A stretch of DNA of 6,326 nt from Anaerolineales bacterium (GCA_024763295.1 JANTFU010000139.1:1-6326); one strand, 5' to 3'; positions 1-5,562 are shown, numbered from the stretch's first letter. The notes: a model not told the origin generated them from the sequence alone. Numbers and translations are program-made.

Positions 1-1449
1 CAGCCCGCGCAGGATATTCGTTCCCTCGATACCGCCGAGCCGTTTACGCATCAACACCAACAAGCCGACCATCTCCAGCGCGGTGGCGAGCGAATTTGCC
101 AACGCCAAACCGCCATGCGGCATCCAGCCGATGCGCCGGAAGAGCGCTGCAAAAGCGATGCTGAAAACCACATTCAAACTCATCGCAACAATCCCAACGA
201 GAACGGGGGTCTTCGTATCGTGCAGCGAATAAAACGCCCGCGCTAAAATTTCCATCACCGAATGCCCCACCAAACCGACCGCATACCAAAGCAGCGCCCA
301 GGCAACCAGTTGCGTAGAGCGTTCTGTCCACTCGCCACGTTGATAGAGCAGGGTAATCAGCGGTACGCGCAAGATGATTAATCCCACCGCCGCAGGGACA
401 GAGAGCAGCAGCACCCCGCGAATCGTCGCCGCCAGCGAGTGACGAACTTCGTCCAGTTTGCCGAGTGCATATTGGGCGGAGAAGGTCGGCATGGCTGCCG
501 TCGCAATGGATTGCGCGATAGCGACCTGCGCCATCAGCATCAATGCAAAAGCATACTCAATCCCGACAACCGAGCCGTCCGCCATGCTGGATGCCAGCCA
601 AGTATTGACCCAAAAATTCAACTGCACGACCGCCACGCCCAACAAACGCGGTCCCATTAGGCGGATCACCTCGCCGACATGCGCATCTCCAAAGCCAAGC
701 GTCGGGATGTAGAACCGCCAAGGCGCAGAGATCGCAGAGTGTTTTTTATCTTCGCCAAGTCTTAAAAACTTGGCGTCTTTCGCGTCTTGGCGGTTTAAGT
801 TGAGTAATGCAGGGATTTGTAACGCCAAGTGGAAAAATGCTCCGATCACCACACCCCATGCCAAGCCGTAAATCCCCATCTTGGGGACGAGCGCGAGTAC
901 GCCAAAAATCATCCCGATCTGATACATGGATGGTGTCAGTGCGGGGATTAGGAAAACCTGATGCGAATTCAGTATCCCCATCACCAAGCCGCTCAAGCCA
1001 AAAAGGATGGCGGAAAGCAGTTGGATGCGCAGCAATGTCACGGTTAGGGCAAATTGTGCGGGGTTGGCGGAAAAACCGGGGGCGAGTGCGTGTCGAACAA
1101 TTTGGGGCGCAAAGAAAGCTGCGAGCGCAGCCAACAAGCTCAACACAAGGACGACCCAGTTAGCGACCGCGCTGGCTAATCTCCACGCGGATTTTTTGTC
1201 ATCCCGCGCTAATAATCCCGTAAAAGTCGGGATGAAAGCCGATCCCAGCGCGCCGCCTGCCACGAGATTGAAGAGGGTCTCCGAGACGCGATTTGCCGCG
1301 ACGAAAGCGTCCAACTCCGCGCCCGCGCCGAAAGCCTGCGCGACGAGAATGCGCCGTACCAGTCCGATGATTTGCCCAAAAGCAAAGGCGAACATGACTG
1401 TGCCAGCTGCACGCGCGATTTGTTGGTTGGCATTGGATGGTTTACTCAA
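1..1449 (-). CDS. murJ: MurJ lipid II flippase, 3' end cut by the window edge
   Basis: Polytopic MVF/MOP-family membrane protein that flips lipid II across the cytoplasmic membrane for peptidoglycan synthesis. The minus-strand frame is open for 483 codons from TTG at 1449 to position 1 without a stop, so the C-terminus lies outside. MurJ signatures seen: the N-terminal block GLVRRILVAQAFGAGAELDAF (residues 29-49), the GGALGSAFIPTF block (65-76), a Chloroflexota-like QLNFWVNTWLASSM stretch (276-289), the SIATAAMPTFSAQ block (314-326), and ARAFYSLHDTKTPV (403-416). Many hydrophobic helices fit the usual 14-TM fold. The TTG start is chosen because AGGA lies 6 nt upstream and an in-frame TAA lies further upstream with no ATG or GTG between; the first ATG would be codon 19, inside TM1. 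Residues 219-246 are encoded by an inserted palindromic repeat between TM6 and TM7. Family assignment is strong. Confidence 0.93.
   Translation of the reverse strand, partial: MSKPSNANQQIARAAGTVMFAFAFGQIIGLVRRILVAQAFGAGAELDAFVAANRVSETLFNLVAGGALGSAFIPTFTGLLARDDKKSAWRLASAVANWVVLVLSLLAALAAFFAPQIVRHALAPGFSANPAQFALTVTLLRIQLLSAILFGLSGLVMGILNSHQVFLIPALTPSMYQIGMIFGVLALVPKMGIYGLAWGVVIGAFFHLALQIPALLNLNRQDAKDAKFLRLGEDKKHSAISAPWRFYIPTLGFGDAHVGEVIRLMGPRLLGVAVVQLNFWVNTWLASSMADGSVVGIEYAFALMLMAQVAIAQSIATAAMPTFSAQYALGKLDEVRHSLAATIRGVLLLSVPAAVGLIILRVPLITLLYQRGEWTERSTQLVAWALLWYAVGLVGHSVMEILARAFYSLHDTKTPVLVGIVAMSLNVVFSIAFAALFRRIGWMPHGGLALANSLATALEMVGLLVLMRKRLGGIEGTNILRGL
713..795. repeat. Palindromic repeat element inserted in frame within murJ
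   Basis: The ends are inverted repeats: AACCGCCAAGGCGC (713-726) against the complement of GCGTCTTGGCGGTT (782-795), pairing at 13 of 14 positions. A second perfect hairpin is nested inside: CGCCAAGT (753-760), a 7-nt loop, ACTTGGCG (768-775). Read on the murJ strand it encodes about 28 polar residues starting NRQDAKDAK and ending SAPWRF, unlike the hydrophobic protein around it. From memory, this sequence type (RQDAKDAK...APWR translations) recurs as a dispersed repeat in Chloroflexota, Planctomycetota and others. The reading frame is preserved, and the site is the cytoplasmic TM6-TM7 loop, where extra residues should be tolerated. Confidence 0.8.
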
Positions 1450-1455
1450 GTTTTT

Positions 1456-1459
1456 TCCT
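1456..1459 (-). promoter_or_regulatory. Ribosome binding site deciding the TTG start of murJ
   Basis: AGGA on the minus strand, 6 nt before the TTG at 1449. No other start codon with a usable Shine-Dalgarno lies between the upstream in-frame stop and the first transmembrane helix. Confidence 0.6.
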
Positions 1460-1494
1460 GTTCTCTGGTTTACTACATCGTTAACGAAGTTCCT

Positions 1495-1509
1495 TTAACG
1501 CTCCGTTAA
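1495..1509. repeat. Small perfect inverted repeat TTAACG-CTC-CGTTAA
   Basis: TTAACG (1495-1500), 3-nt spacer, CGTTAA (1504-1509). It lies about 46 nt upstream of the murJ start, inside its likely mRNA leader. It could be an operator-like site or a small hairpin. It is not followed by a T-run on the minus strand, so it does not look like a terminator. Confidence 0.4.
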
Positions 1510-1511
1510 GG

Positions 1512-1600
1512 CTGATTCTGCGAGGAGCGCGCACTTGCAACGTGGCAGTCCCCTGTTAACATGAGATTGCTTCGGCGGTTAAGCTGCCTCGCAAAATCAG
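1512..1600. repeat. Degenerate copy of a GCGAGGAG...TTGCTTCGG palindromic intergenic repeat
   Basis: The arms CTGATTCTGCGAGG (1512-1525) and CCTCGCAAAATCAG (1587-1600) are complementary at 13 of 14 positions. The interior holds the ordered pieces TGCGAGGAGCGC, ACGTGGCAGTC, TGTTAAC and GAGATTGCTTCGGCGG, plus a second imperfect hairpin (GCAGTC against GATTGC) around the TGTTAACA centre. From memory, this order matches a widespread bacterial intergenic palindrome of the form ATTGCGAGGAG...GCAATCTC...GAGATTGCTTCG...CTCGCAATGAC. The copy here has drifted. It lies 63 to 151 nt upstream of the murJ start. Confidence 0.65.
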
Positions 1601-1650
1601 ACAAAATTTTAGTTTATTTAGTTAACACTGTATTTACTGATTGTGGAATT

Positions 1651-1680
1651 TTTTAACGTTTAAACGTTTGACCGTTAAAA
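1651..1680. promoter_or_regulatory. Nested palindrome, possible operator
   Basis: The 14-bp perfect palindrome AACGTTTAAACGTT (1655-1668) overlaps a second inverted repeat, TTTTAACG (1651-1658) with CGTTAAAA (1673-1680). It lies 38 bp upstream of the TATAAT at 1718, where a transcription factor could act on the SDR operon, and it shares the TTAACG core with sites nearer murJ. The palindromes are certain; the regulatory role is an inference. Confidence 0.4.
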
Positions 1681-1717
1681 CGCAAAGAAGTGGCGCGATT
1701 ATACCGCCTCCATCGGC

Positions 1718-1723
1718 TATAAT
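1718..1723 (+). promoter_or_regulatory. Candidate -10 hexamer for the SDR-PLD-protease genes
   Basis: A perfect TATAAT, but the positions 17-18 bp upstream (GCGATT or CGCGAT) do not resemble TTGACA and there is no extended TG, so a sigma-70-type reading is incomplete. If used, it would give a leader of roughly 230 nt containing the AATTCG and GAGCTTGTCGAAGGG repeats. Confidence 0.35.
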
Positions 1724-1772
1724 TTGCCCGAATTAAAAACACAGCGACAGAAATTTCTTTCAAGTTTTTAAC

Positions 1773-1847
1773 GCGAATGACGCAAATTAGCGAATTACAC
1801 CAATTTTCTTTTTTTATTCGCGCAATTCGTAAATTCGTAAAATTCGC
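1773..1847. repeat. AATTCG-rich imperfect inverted repeat
   Basis: The left arm carries GCGAAT (1773-1778) and GCGAATT (1790-1796). The right arm carries ATTCGCG (1816-1822), AATTCGT (1824-1830), AATTCGT (1832-1838) and AATTCGC (1841-1847). The outer pair GCGAAT/ATTCGC and the inner GCGAATT/AATTCG can pair with mismatches between. It resembles AT-rich 'attcgcgtaattcg' dispersed repeats seen in many bacterial genomes, which is recollection only. It lies in the likely leader of the SDR operon. Confidence 0.45.
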
Positions 1848-1903
1848 ATTGAGTCTTTTGTCTGCAAAATTGCATATCCACCTAAAGAAACAGCGGTGGC
1901 TGA

Positions 1904-1936
1904 GTAGCCCTGAGCTTGTCGAAGGGCGTATCGAAG
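1904..1936. repeat. GAGCTTGTCGAAGGG dispersed repeat
   Basis: The core CCCTGAGCTTGTCGAAGGG (1908-1926), followed by CGTATCGAAG, matches a short repeat I recognise from many bacterial genomes, often spotted through its accidental translation 'SPELVEG' or 'FDKLRTG'. Here it ends 13 nt before the AAGGA of the SDR gene, within the probable untranslated leader. Confidence 0.6.
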
Positions 1937-1949
1937 CCAAAGCGGAGTT

Positions 1950-1954
1950 AAGGA
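1950..1954 (+). promoter_or_regulatory. Ribosome binding site of the SDR gene
   Basis: AAGGA, 6 nt before ATG 1961. It supports this ATG as the start. Confidence 0.7.
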
Positions 1955-1960
1955 ATTCCT

Positions 1961-2770
1961 ATGTCAAAACCTGTCTTTCACGAAAACGTCGTTATCATCA
2001 CAGGCGCCTCGCGCGGCATCGGACGCGAACTTGCCCTCCAACTCGCCGATCAGGGCGCTTGGCTTGCCCTCAGCGCACGCGACTTGGGCAAACTCGAAGA
2101 AGTCGCCCAATTGGTTGAAAAACGCGGCGGACGCGCCATTACCGTCCAAACCGATGTCGCCCAAGAAGCGGATTGTAAGAATTTGGTCGAGAAAACCGTT
2201 GCCGAATACGGGCGTATTGATACGCTCGTCAATAACGCAGGTATCAGCACTTGGGCGATTTTTGAAGAGAGCAAAGACCTGTCAATGTACGACAAAGTGA
2301 TGCGCGTTAACTATCTCGGCAGCGTCTATTGCACGCATTACGCCCTGCCTTATCTCAAAGAGACGAAAGGGCGTTTGGTGGCGATCTCGTCTTTGGCGGG
2401 CAAATCGGGCGTGCCCACGCGCAGCGGATACGCCGCCAGCAAACACGCCCAAGTCGGCTTTTTCGACACGCTGCGTATCGAACTCAAAGAGAGCGGCGTC
2501 AGCGTCACAGTCTCTTATCCCGATTTTGTCGCCACCGATATTCGCAAGCTCGCCCTTGGCACGGATGGCAAACCGATTATGGAATCGCCCGTGCAAGAAG
2601 ATAAAATTATGACGGTTGAAGCCAGCGTGCGCTCGCTTGTGGGCGCGATGGAAAAACGCAAACGCGAGGATGTCCAAACGCTGCGCGGGCATCTCGGTCA
2701 ATGGATCAAGCTCATCGCCCCAACTCTGATCGACAAAATCGCTCTCAACGCCATTACCAAAGGAAAATAA
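1961..2770 (+). CDS. Short-chain dehydrogenase/reductase (SDR family, classical type)
   Basis: NAD(P)(H)-dependent oxidoreductase of 269 residues, expected in the cytosol; the substrate is not evident. Rossmann features in order: nucleotide-binding TGASRGIG (residues 14-21), NNAG (91-94), active-site Asn117, Ser144, and YAASK with Tyr157 and Lys161. The basic Arg40 after the second strand (LSAR) hints at NADP(H), as in other classical SDRs; this is inference. The usual PG after the sixth strand is PD (YPDFVATDI, 186-194). The C-terminal tail (about 235-269) includes a hydrophobic amphipathic-looking stretch, as in 11-beta-HSD/DHRS7-like SDRs that sit at membranes. There is no signal peptide. 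The stop codon shares its last base with the start of the next gene, so the two are very likely cotranscribed. The family is certain; the reaction is unknown. Confidence 0.93.
   Translation: MSKPVFHENVVIITGASRGIGRELALQLADQGAWLALSARDLGKLEEVAQLVEKRGGRAITVQTDVAQEADCKNLVEKTVAEYGRIDTLVNNAGISTWAIFEESKDLSMYDKVMRVNYLGSVYCTHYALPYLKETKGRLVAISSLAGKSGVPTRSGYAASKHAQVGFFDTLRIELKESGVSVTVSYPDFVATDIRKLALGTDGKPIMESPVQEDKIMTVEASVRSLVGAMEKRKREDVQTLRGHLGQWIKLIAPTLIDKIALNAITKGK
2759..2764 (+). promoter_or_regulatory. Ribosome binding site of the PLD lipoprotein gene
   Basis: AAAGGA at the end of the SDR reading frame, 5 nt before ATG 2770. It selects this start over the in-frame ATG at 2701. Confidence 0.65.
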
Positions 2771-3900
2771 TGCGTAAACTGATTACCTTATTTCTGCTTT
2801 CTATTTTTGTTTTTACCGCCTGCACCCCGATCCCCGCAGAGACGCTTGTTGCTGAACCCGTCAATGTAGAAATCCCGTCTAACGATGTCGAACTGACCGA
2901 AATACCACTGGATATCGGATACGGCGTGGACGGCGGCTGGTACGAACTCTATTTTACCGATCCCGCAAATCCCGATTCACGATATTTTCGTGGCGGACCT
3001 GACGAGCGGCTTGCCGCCGCTATTGACGCTGCTCGGCTGAGTGTAGACCTTGCCGTTTACTCCCTGAGCCTCTGGAGCATTCGCGATGCCCTCATCAACG
3101 CCATGCGGCGCGGCGTGCAGGTGCGTATCGTGATGGAAAGCGCCAACCGCGACCGCGATGTGCCGCAAGAATTAATTGACGCTGGCATTTCCGTTCTCGG
3201 TGACCGCCGTGAGGGATTAATGCACAATAAATTTGTCATTATTGATCGCTCTGAACTTTGGGTCGGCTCGATGAACTTCACCACAGGCGGCGGTTACAAA
3301 GATAATAACAATTTACTGCGTATTCGCTCGCAAAAGTTGGTCGAAAACTACCAAACCGAATTTGACGAGATGTTTATCGGCGATCACTTCGGTCCCGATA
3401 CCGTTGCCAATACGCCCAACCCGGTCACTTTCGTCAACGGCACGATGATCGAAACCTACTTCTCGCCCGATGATGGCGTTGCTGCCCATATTGCCGAGCT
3501 ACTCGAAAATGCACAACAAAGCATCTATTTTATGGCATATTCCTTCACAGCAGATGACCTTGCTTCGATTGTTCGTGAGCGCGCCGCGAACGGTGTTACC
3601 GTGGCGGGCGTGATGGATTATTCGCAAATTCAATCGAACGGGCAGTATGGGGAATACGATGCTTTTGCTCAGGCAGGCATTGATGTACGCGTTGACGGCA
3701 ACGAAGAAGGCTTACTGCATCATAAAGTTTTTATCATCGACGAAGAGATCGTCATCACAGGTTCGTATAACTTTTCGTCCAGTGCCGAAGAACGCAACGA
3801 CGAAAATATTCTTGTGATTTACAATAGCGATATTGCGCACGAATTTCTGAAAGAATTTGAACGCGTTTATGCTCAGGCGCAATTGAGCGATGGTGAATAA
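2770..3900 (+). CDS. Lipoprotein with two phospholipase D (HKD) motifs
   Basis: PLD-superfamily protein of 376 residues, predicted to be lipid-anchored on the outer face of the cytoplasmic membrane. The N-terminus is a lipoprotein signal: basic MRK, a hydrophobic core, and lipobox FTAC with Cys18. The start at 2770 (TAATG overlap with the SDR stop) places this signal at the true N-terminus; the in-frame ATG at 2701 would add 23 polar residues in front of it. After a linker (19-75) come two PLD repeats. Repeat 1 holds H152-x-K154-x4-D159 followed by GSMNF (166-170). Repeat 2 holds H317-x-K319-x4-D324 followed by GSYNF (331-335). Two complete HKD motifs in one chain make one active site, as in bacterial PLD/cardiolipin-synthase and Nuc-type enzymes. 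The substrate may be phospholipid or nucleic acid; the sequence does not decide. All catalytic residues are present. Confidence 0.92.
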   Translation: MRKLITLFLLSIFVFTACTPIPAETLVAEPVNVEIPSNDVELTEIPLDIGYGVDGGWYELYFTDPANPDSRYFRGGPDERLAAAIDAARLSVDLAVYSLSLWSIRDALINAMRRGVQVRIVMESANRDRDVPQELIDAGISVLGDRREGLMHNKFVIIDRSELWVGSMNFTTGGGYKDNNNLLRIRSQKLVENYQTEFDEMFIGDHFGPDTVANTPNPVTFVNGTMIETYFSPDDGVAAHIAELLENAQQSIYFMAYSFTADDLASIVRERAANGVTVAGVMDYSQIQSNGQYGEYDAFAQAGIDVRVDGNEEGLLHHKVFIIDEEIVITGSYNFSSSAEERNDENILVIYNSDIAHEFLKEFERVYAQAQLSDGE

Positions 3901-3926
3901 GGTTGCCTTTCTGACAGCCATTTTTT

Positions 3927-3931
3927 AGGAG
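3927..3931 (+). promoter_or_regulatory. Ribosome binding site of the protease gene
   Basis: AGGAG, 7 nt before ATG 3939, in the 38-nt gap after the PLD gene. Confidence 0.75.
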
Positions 3932-3938
3932 TAATTTT

Positions 3939-5486
3939 ATGAAGAAAAATACATGGATCACTTGCGGCGTCATTGCGCTGGTTTTATTTTGTGTCGGTAC
4001 GATCTTCTTGATCGGTGGTTTGGGCGTAATTGGCTACCTTTTTGGCGACGATACCGCTTCATCCGACACGACAACGACCGCACCAACACCGTTTGTCGCT
4101 GCGCCTACCACCAGCCCGGTGAATGCAGCCCCAACCGTTGAAAATATCCCGCCAACCAAATTGTACGAATCGGTTGTGCAGATCATTGCGGTGGTTGATG
4201 TGGATGGCGAAACCCTCGAGGGGTGGAGCGGTTCCGGCTCAATCGTCAGCTCCGATGGGCTAATTCTGACGAATGCGCACGTCGTTCTTTCCGATAAATT
4301 CTACGATGTGCAGGATTTGATTGTTGCTTTTACGATTGATCCTGATTATGCCGCCGAGCCGCGTTATTATGCCGAAGTCATGCAAGTCAACGAAAGTTTG
4401 GATCTCGCCGTTATTCGGATTACAACAGATTTGGACGGCAACCCCGTAGATCGTGCCACGCTCAGGCTGCCTGCCGTGCCCCTTGGCGATTCGGACGCGC
4501 TTGAGTTGGGCGGGGAACTGACCATTTTGGGGTATCCCGGCATTGGTGGCGATACCATTACTTTAACCGACGGCAAAGTCGGCGGTTTTACATCCGAAGC
4601 GGGCGTTGGGCAGCGCGCCTTCATCAAAACCTCCGCGACGATTTCGGGCGGGAACAGTGGCGGCTTGGCTGTGAACGCCAATGAAGAATTAATCGGCGTG
4701 CCGACCCAACTTGGTTACGGCGGCGATGACCAATTTGTTGATTGTCGCTCGTTAGCGGATACCAACCGCGATGGCGTCATCGACGATGATGATAGTTGCG
4801 TGCCGACGGGTGGCTTTATTAACGCGCTGCGTCCCATCAATTTGGCAATTCCGCTGATCGAAGCCGCCCAACGCGGGGAGGTGAACTTCGTAGACGCCTC
4901 ACCAACTCCCCAAGCGGCACCCCAGATTCAGCCGAGTGGCACACTCCTTTTGCAGGACGATTTCGAAAATTCCTATAGCGGATGGAGCGAGCAGAATACA
5001 TCCACAGGCTATAGCGAATATCAGGATGGTTTATATGTGATTCAGGTAAATGAGCCGAATTATGATATTTGGACAAATTATCAGAGCGAAGAATATGGCG
5101 ATGTGATTGTGAATGTGGATGTAAATGTTTTGAAATCGGCAAATGGCACGGGCGGATTTGGCGTAATGTGCCGCTATGTGGATAATGAGAATTATTACAA
5201 GCTCGAAGTGGATGAAGACGGCTATTTCATCATCTATAAATATCAGGCGGGCGAGTATTACACTCTGTACGATTGGGATCATCGCGCGTGGTTGCAAGGT
5301 TTGGATTCGATGCGTCTGACAGCCTCGTGCGTTGGCAACGAGCTTAGTTTGGCAGTGAACGACACGATGCTTGCAACGGTAACCGACGATAGCTTTGATT
5401 ACGGTTATATCGGTTTGGCAGGTGGTGTTTTTGATGAGCCGGGCATTCAGGTTGGTTTTGATAATTTGACCGTCCACGCGCCGTAG
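3939..5486 (+). CDS. Membrane-anchored trypsin-like serine protease with C-terminal beta-sandwich domain
   Basis: A 515-residue S1C/HtrA-like endopeptidase, predicted to be extracytoplasmic. One N-terminal TM helix (about 7-36) has no lipobox, so it probably stays as a membrane anchor. A Thr/Ala/Pro linker follows (about 39-72). The chymotrypsin-fold domain (about 74-310) carries the triad: His114 in LTNAHVV, Asp155 in SLDLAVIRI, Ser240 in SGGNSGG. Between the Ser motif and the domain end is an EF-hand/dockerin-like loop, DTNRDGVIDDDD (274-285), flanked by Cys269 and Cys287. A Pro/Gln/Ala linker (about 318-333) leads to a C-terminal domain (about 335-515), rich in Tyr, Asn and Asp, that resembles concanavalin-like/DUF1080-type sandwiches; it begins LLLQDDFENSYSGW and ends GFDNLTVHAP. 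No PDZ domain is present, unlike DegP/HtrA. It follows the PLD gene by 38 nt, so is likely cotranscribed. Catalytic class is strong; the C-terminal fold is tentative. Confidence 0.9.
   Translation: MKKNTWITCGVIALVLFCVGTIFLIGGLGVIGYLFGDDTASSDTTTTAPTPFVAAPTTSPVNAAPTVENIPPTKLYESVVQIIAVVDVDGETLEGWSGSGSIVSSDGLILTNAHVVLSDKFYDVQDLIVAFTIDPDYAAEPRYYAEVMQVNESLDLAVIRITTDLDGNPVDRATLRLPAVPLGDSDALELGGELTILGYPGIGGDTITLTDGKVGGFTSEAGVGQRAFIKTSATISGGNSGGLAVNANEELIGVPTQLGYGGDDQFVDCRSLADTNRDGVIDDDDSCVPTGGFINALRPINLAIPLIEAAQRGEVNFVDASPTPQAAPQIQPSGTLLLQDDFENSYSGWSEQNTSTGYSEYQDGLYVIQVNEPNYDIWTNYQSEEYGDVIVNVDVNVLKSANGTGGFGVMCRYVDNENYYKLEVDEDGYFIIYKYQAGEYYTLYDWDHRAWLQGLDSMRLTASCVGNELSLAVNDTMLATVTDDSFDYGYIGLAGGVFDEPGIQVGFDNLTVHAP
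4758..4793 (+). other. EF-hand/dockerin-like calcium loop inside the protease
   Basis: Codes for residues 274-285, DTNRDGVIDDDD. The loop positions fit the 12-residue EF pattern: Asp at 1, Asn at 3, Asp at 5, Gly at 6, Ile at 8, Asp at 9, Asp at 12. Cys269 and Cys287 bracket it and could form a disulfide outside the cell. Ca binding is inferred from the pattern only. Confidence 0.6.
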
Positions 5487-5500
5487 AAGTAAGCTTGATT

Positions 5501-5520
5501 TTGCGCGATGGCGCAATCTT
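5501..5520 (+). terminator. Weak hairpin after the protease gene
   Basis: TTGCGC (5501-5506), loop GATG, GCGCAA (5511-5516): a perfect 6-bp stem followed by TCTTTGTGT rather than a clean T-run. It begins 15 nt after the protease stop. It is a plausible but weak intrinsic terminator for the three-gene unit. Confidence 0.35.
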
Positions 5521-5529
5521 TGTGTCCCA

Positions 5530-5538
5530 TGATAAAAT
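5530..5538 (+). promoter_or_regulatory. Extended -10 promoter for the methyltransferase gene
   Basis: TGATAAAAT matches the extended -10 form TGnTAnnnT, located about 30 nt before ATG 5568. No TTGACA-like -35 is visible at 17-18 bp, which extended -10 promoters can lack. It suggests transcription separate from the protease. Confidence 0.4.
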
Positions 5539-5555
5539 GAAACATCTGTTCGACT

Positions 5556-5562
5556 AAAGGAG
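5556..5562 (+). promoter_or_regulatory. Ribosome binding site of the methyltransferase gene
   Basis: AAAGGAG, 5 nt before ATG 5568. It fixes the start of the incomplete gene. Confidence 0.75.

Larger units (their letters stand above)
1450..1960. other. Divergent intergenic region, no credible gene
   Basis: About 510 bp between the divergent starts of murJ and the SDR gene. Short open frames cross it on both strands, but they are made of repeat sequence, lack ribosome binding sites and resemble no protein family I know. It holds a GTTAA/TTAAC cluster (1480-1678), a degenerate palindromic repeat (1512-1600), a perfect palindrome (1655-1668), a TATAAT hexamer (1718-1723), AATTCG repeats (1773-1847) and a CCCTGAGCTTGTCGAAGGG repeat (1908-1926). 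The stretch from about 1600 to 1860 is clearly AT-rich. I see no tRNA or recognisable structured RNA. Confidence 0.8.

Noticed and set aside
439..1498. Several open frames of 70-160 codons opposite or out of frame with murJ
   Set aside because: They are low-complexity Arg/Ser/Ala/Pro shadows of a G+C-rich coding region; the murJ frame is uninterrupted and matches its family.
1540..1556. Possible T-box-like sequence (CGTGGCAGTCCCC)
   Set aside because: It does not match the conserved T-box core, no aminoacyl-tRNA synthetase or amino-acid gene follows, and the stretch is better explained as part of the palindromic repeat.
1824..1847. Tandem AATTCG repeats as a CRISPR array
   Set aside because: Units are 8-9 bp apart with no unique spacers; this is a simple short repeat.
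1653..1940. 95-codon minus-strand open frame in the intergenic region
   Set aside because: It is built from the AATTCG and GAGCTTGTCGAAGGG repeats, with no Shine-Dalgarno and no recognisable domain.
1777..2118. 113-codon plus-strand open frame overlapping the SDR start
   Set aside because: It runs through repeats and then out of frame through the well-supported SDR gene.
2701..2769. N-terminal extension of the PLD gene from an in-frame ATG at 2701
   Set aside because: It would place 23 polar residues before a clear lipoprotein signal, overlaps the SDR coding region and lacks a ribosome binding site. ATG 2770 has AAAGGA at 5 nt.
3901..3926. Hairpin GGTTG...CAGCC followed by six T between the PLD and protease genes
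   Set aside because: The stem is only 5 bp with one G-T wobble and a 9-nt loop, and the T-run directly abuts the protease ribosome binding site. Too weak to call a terminator.
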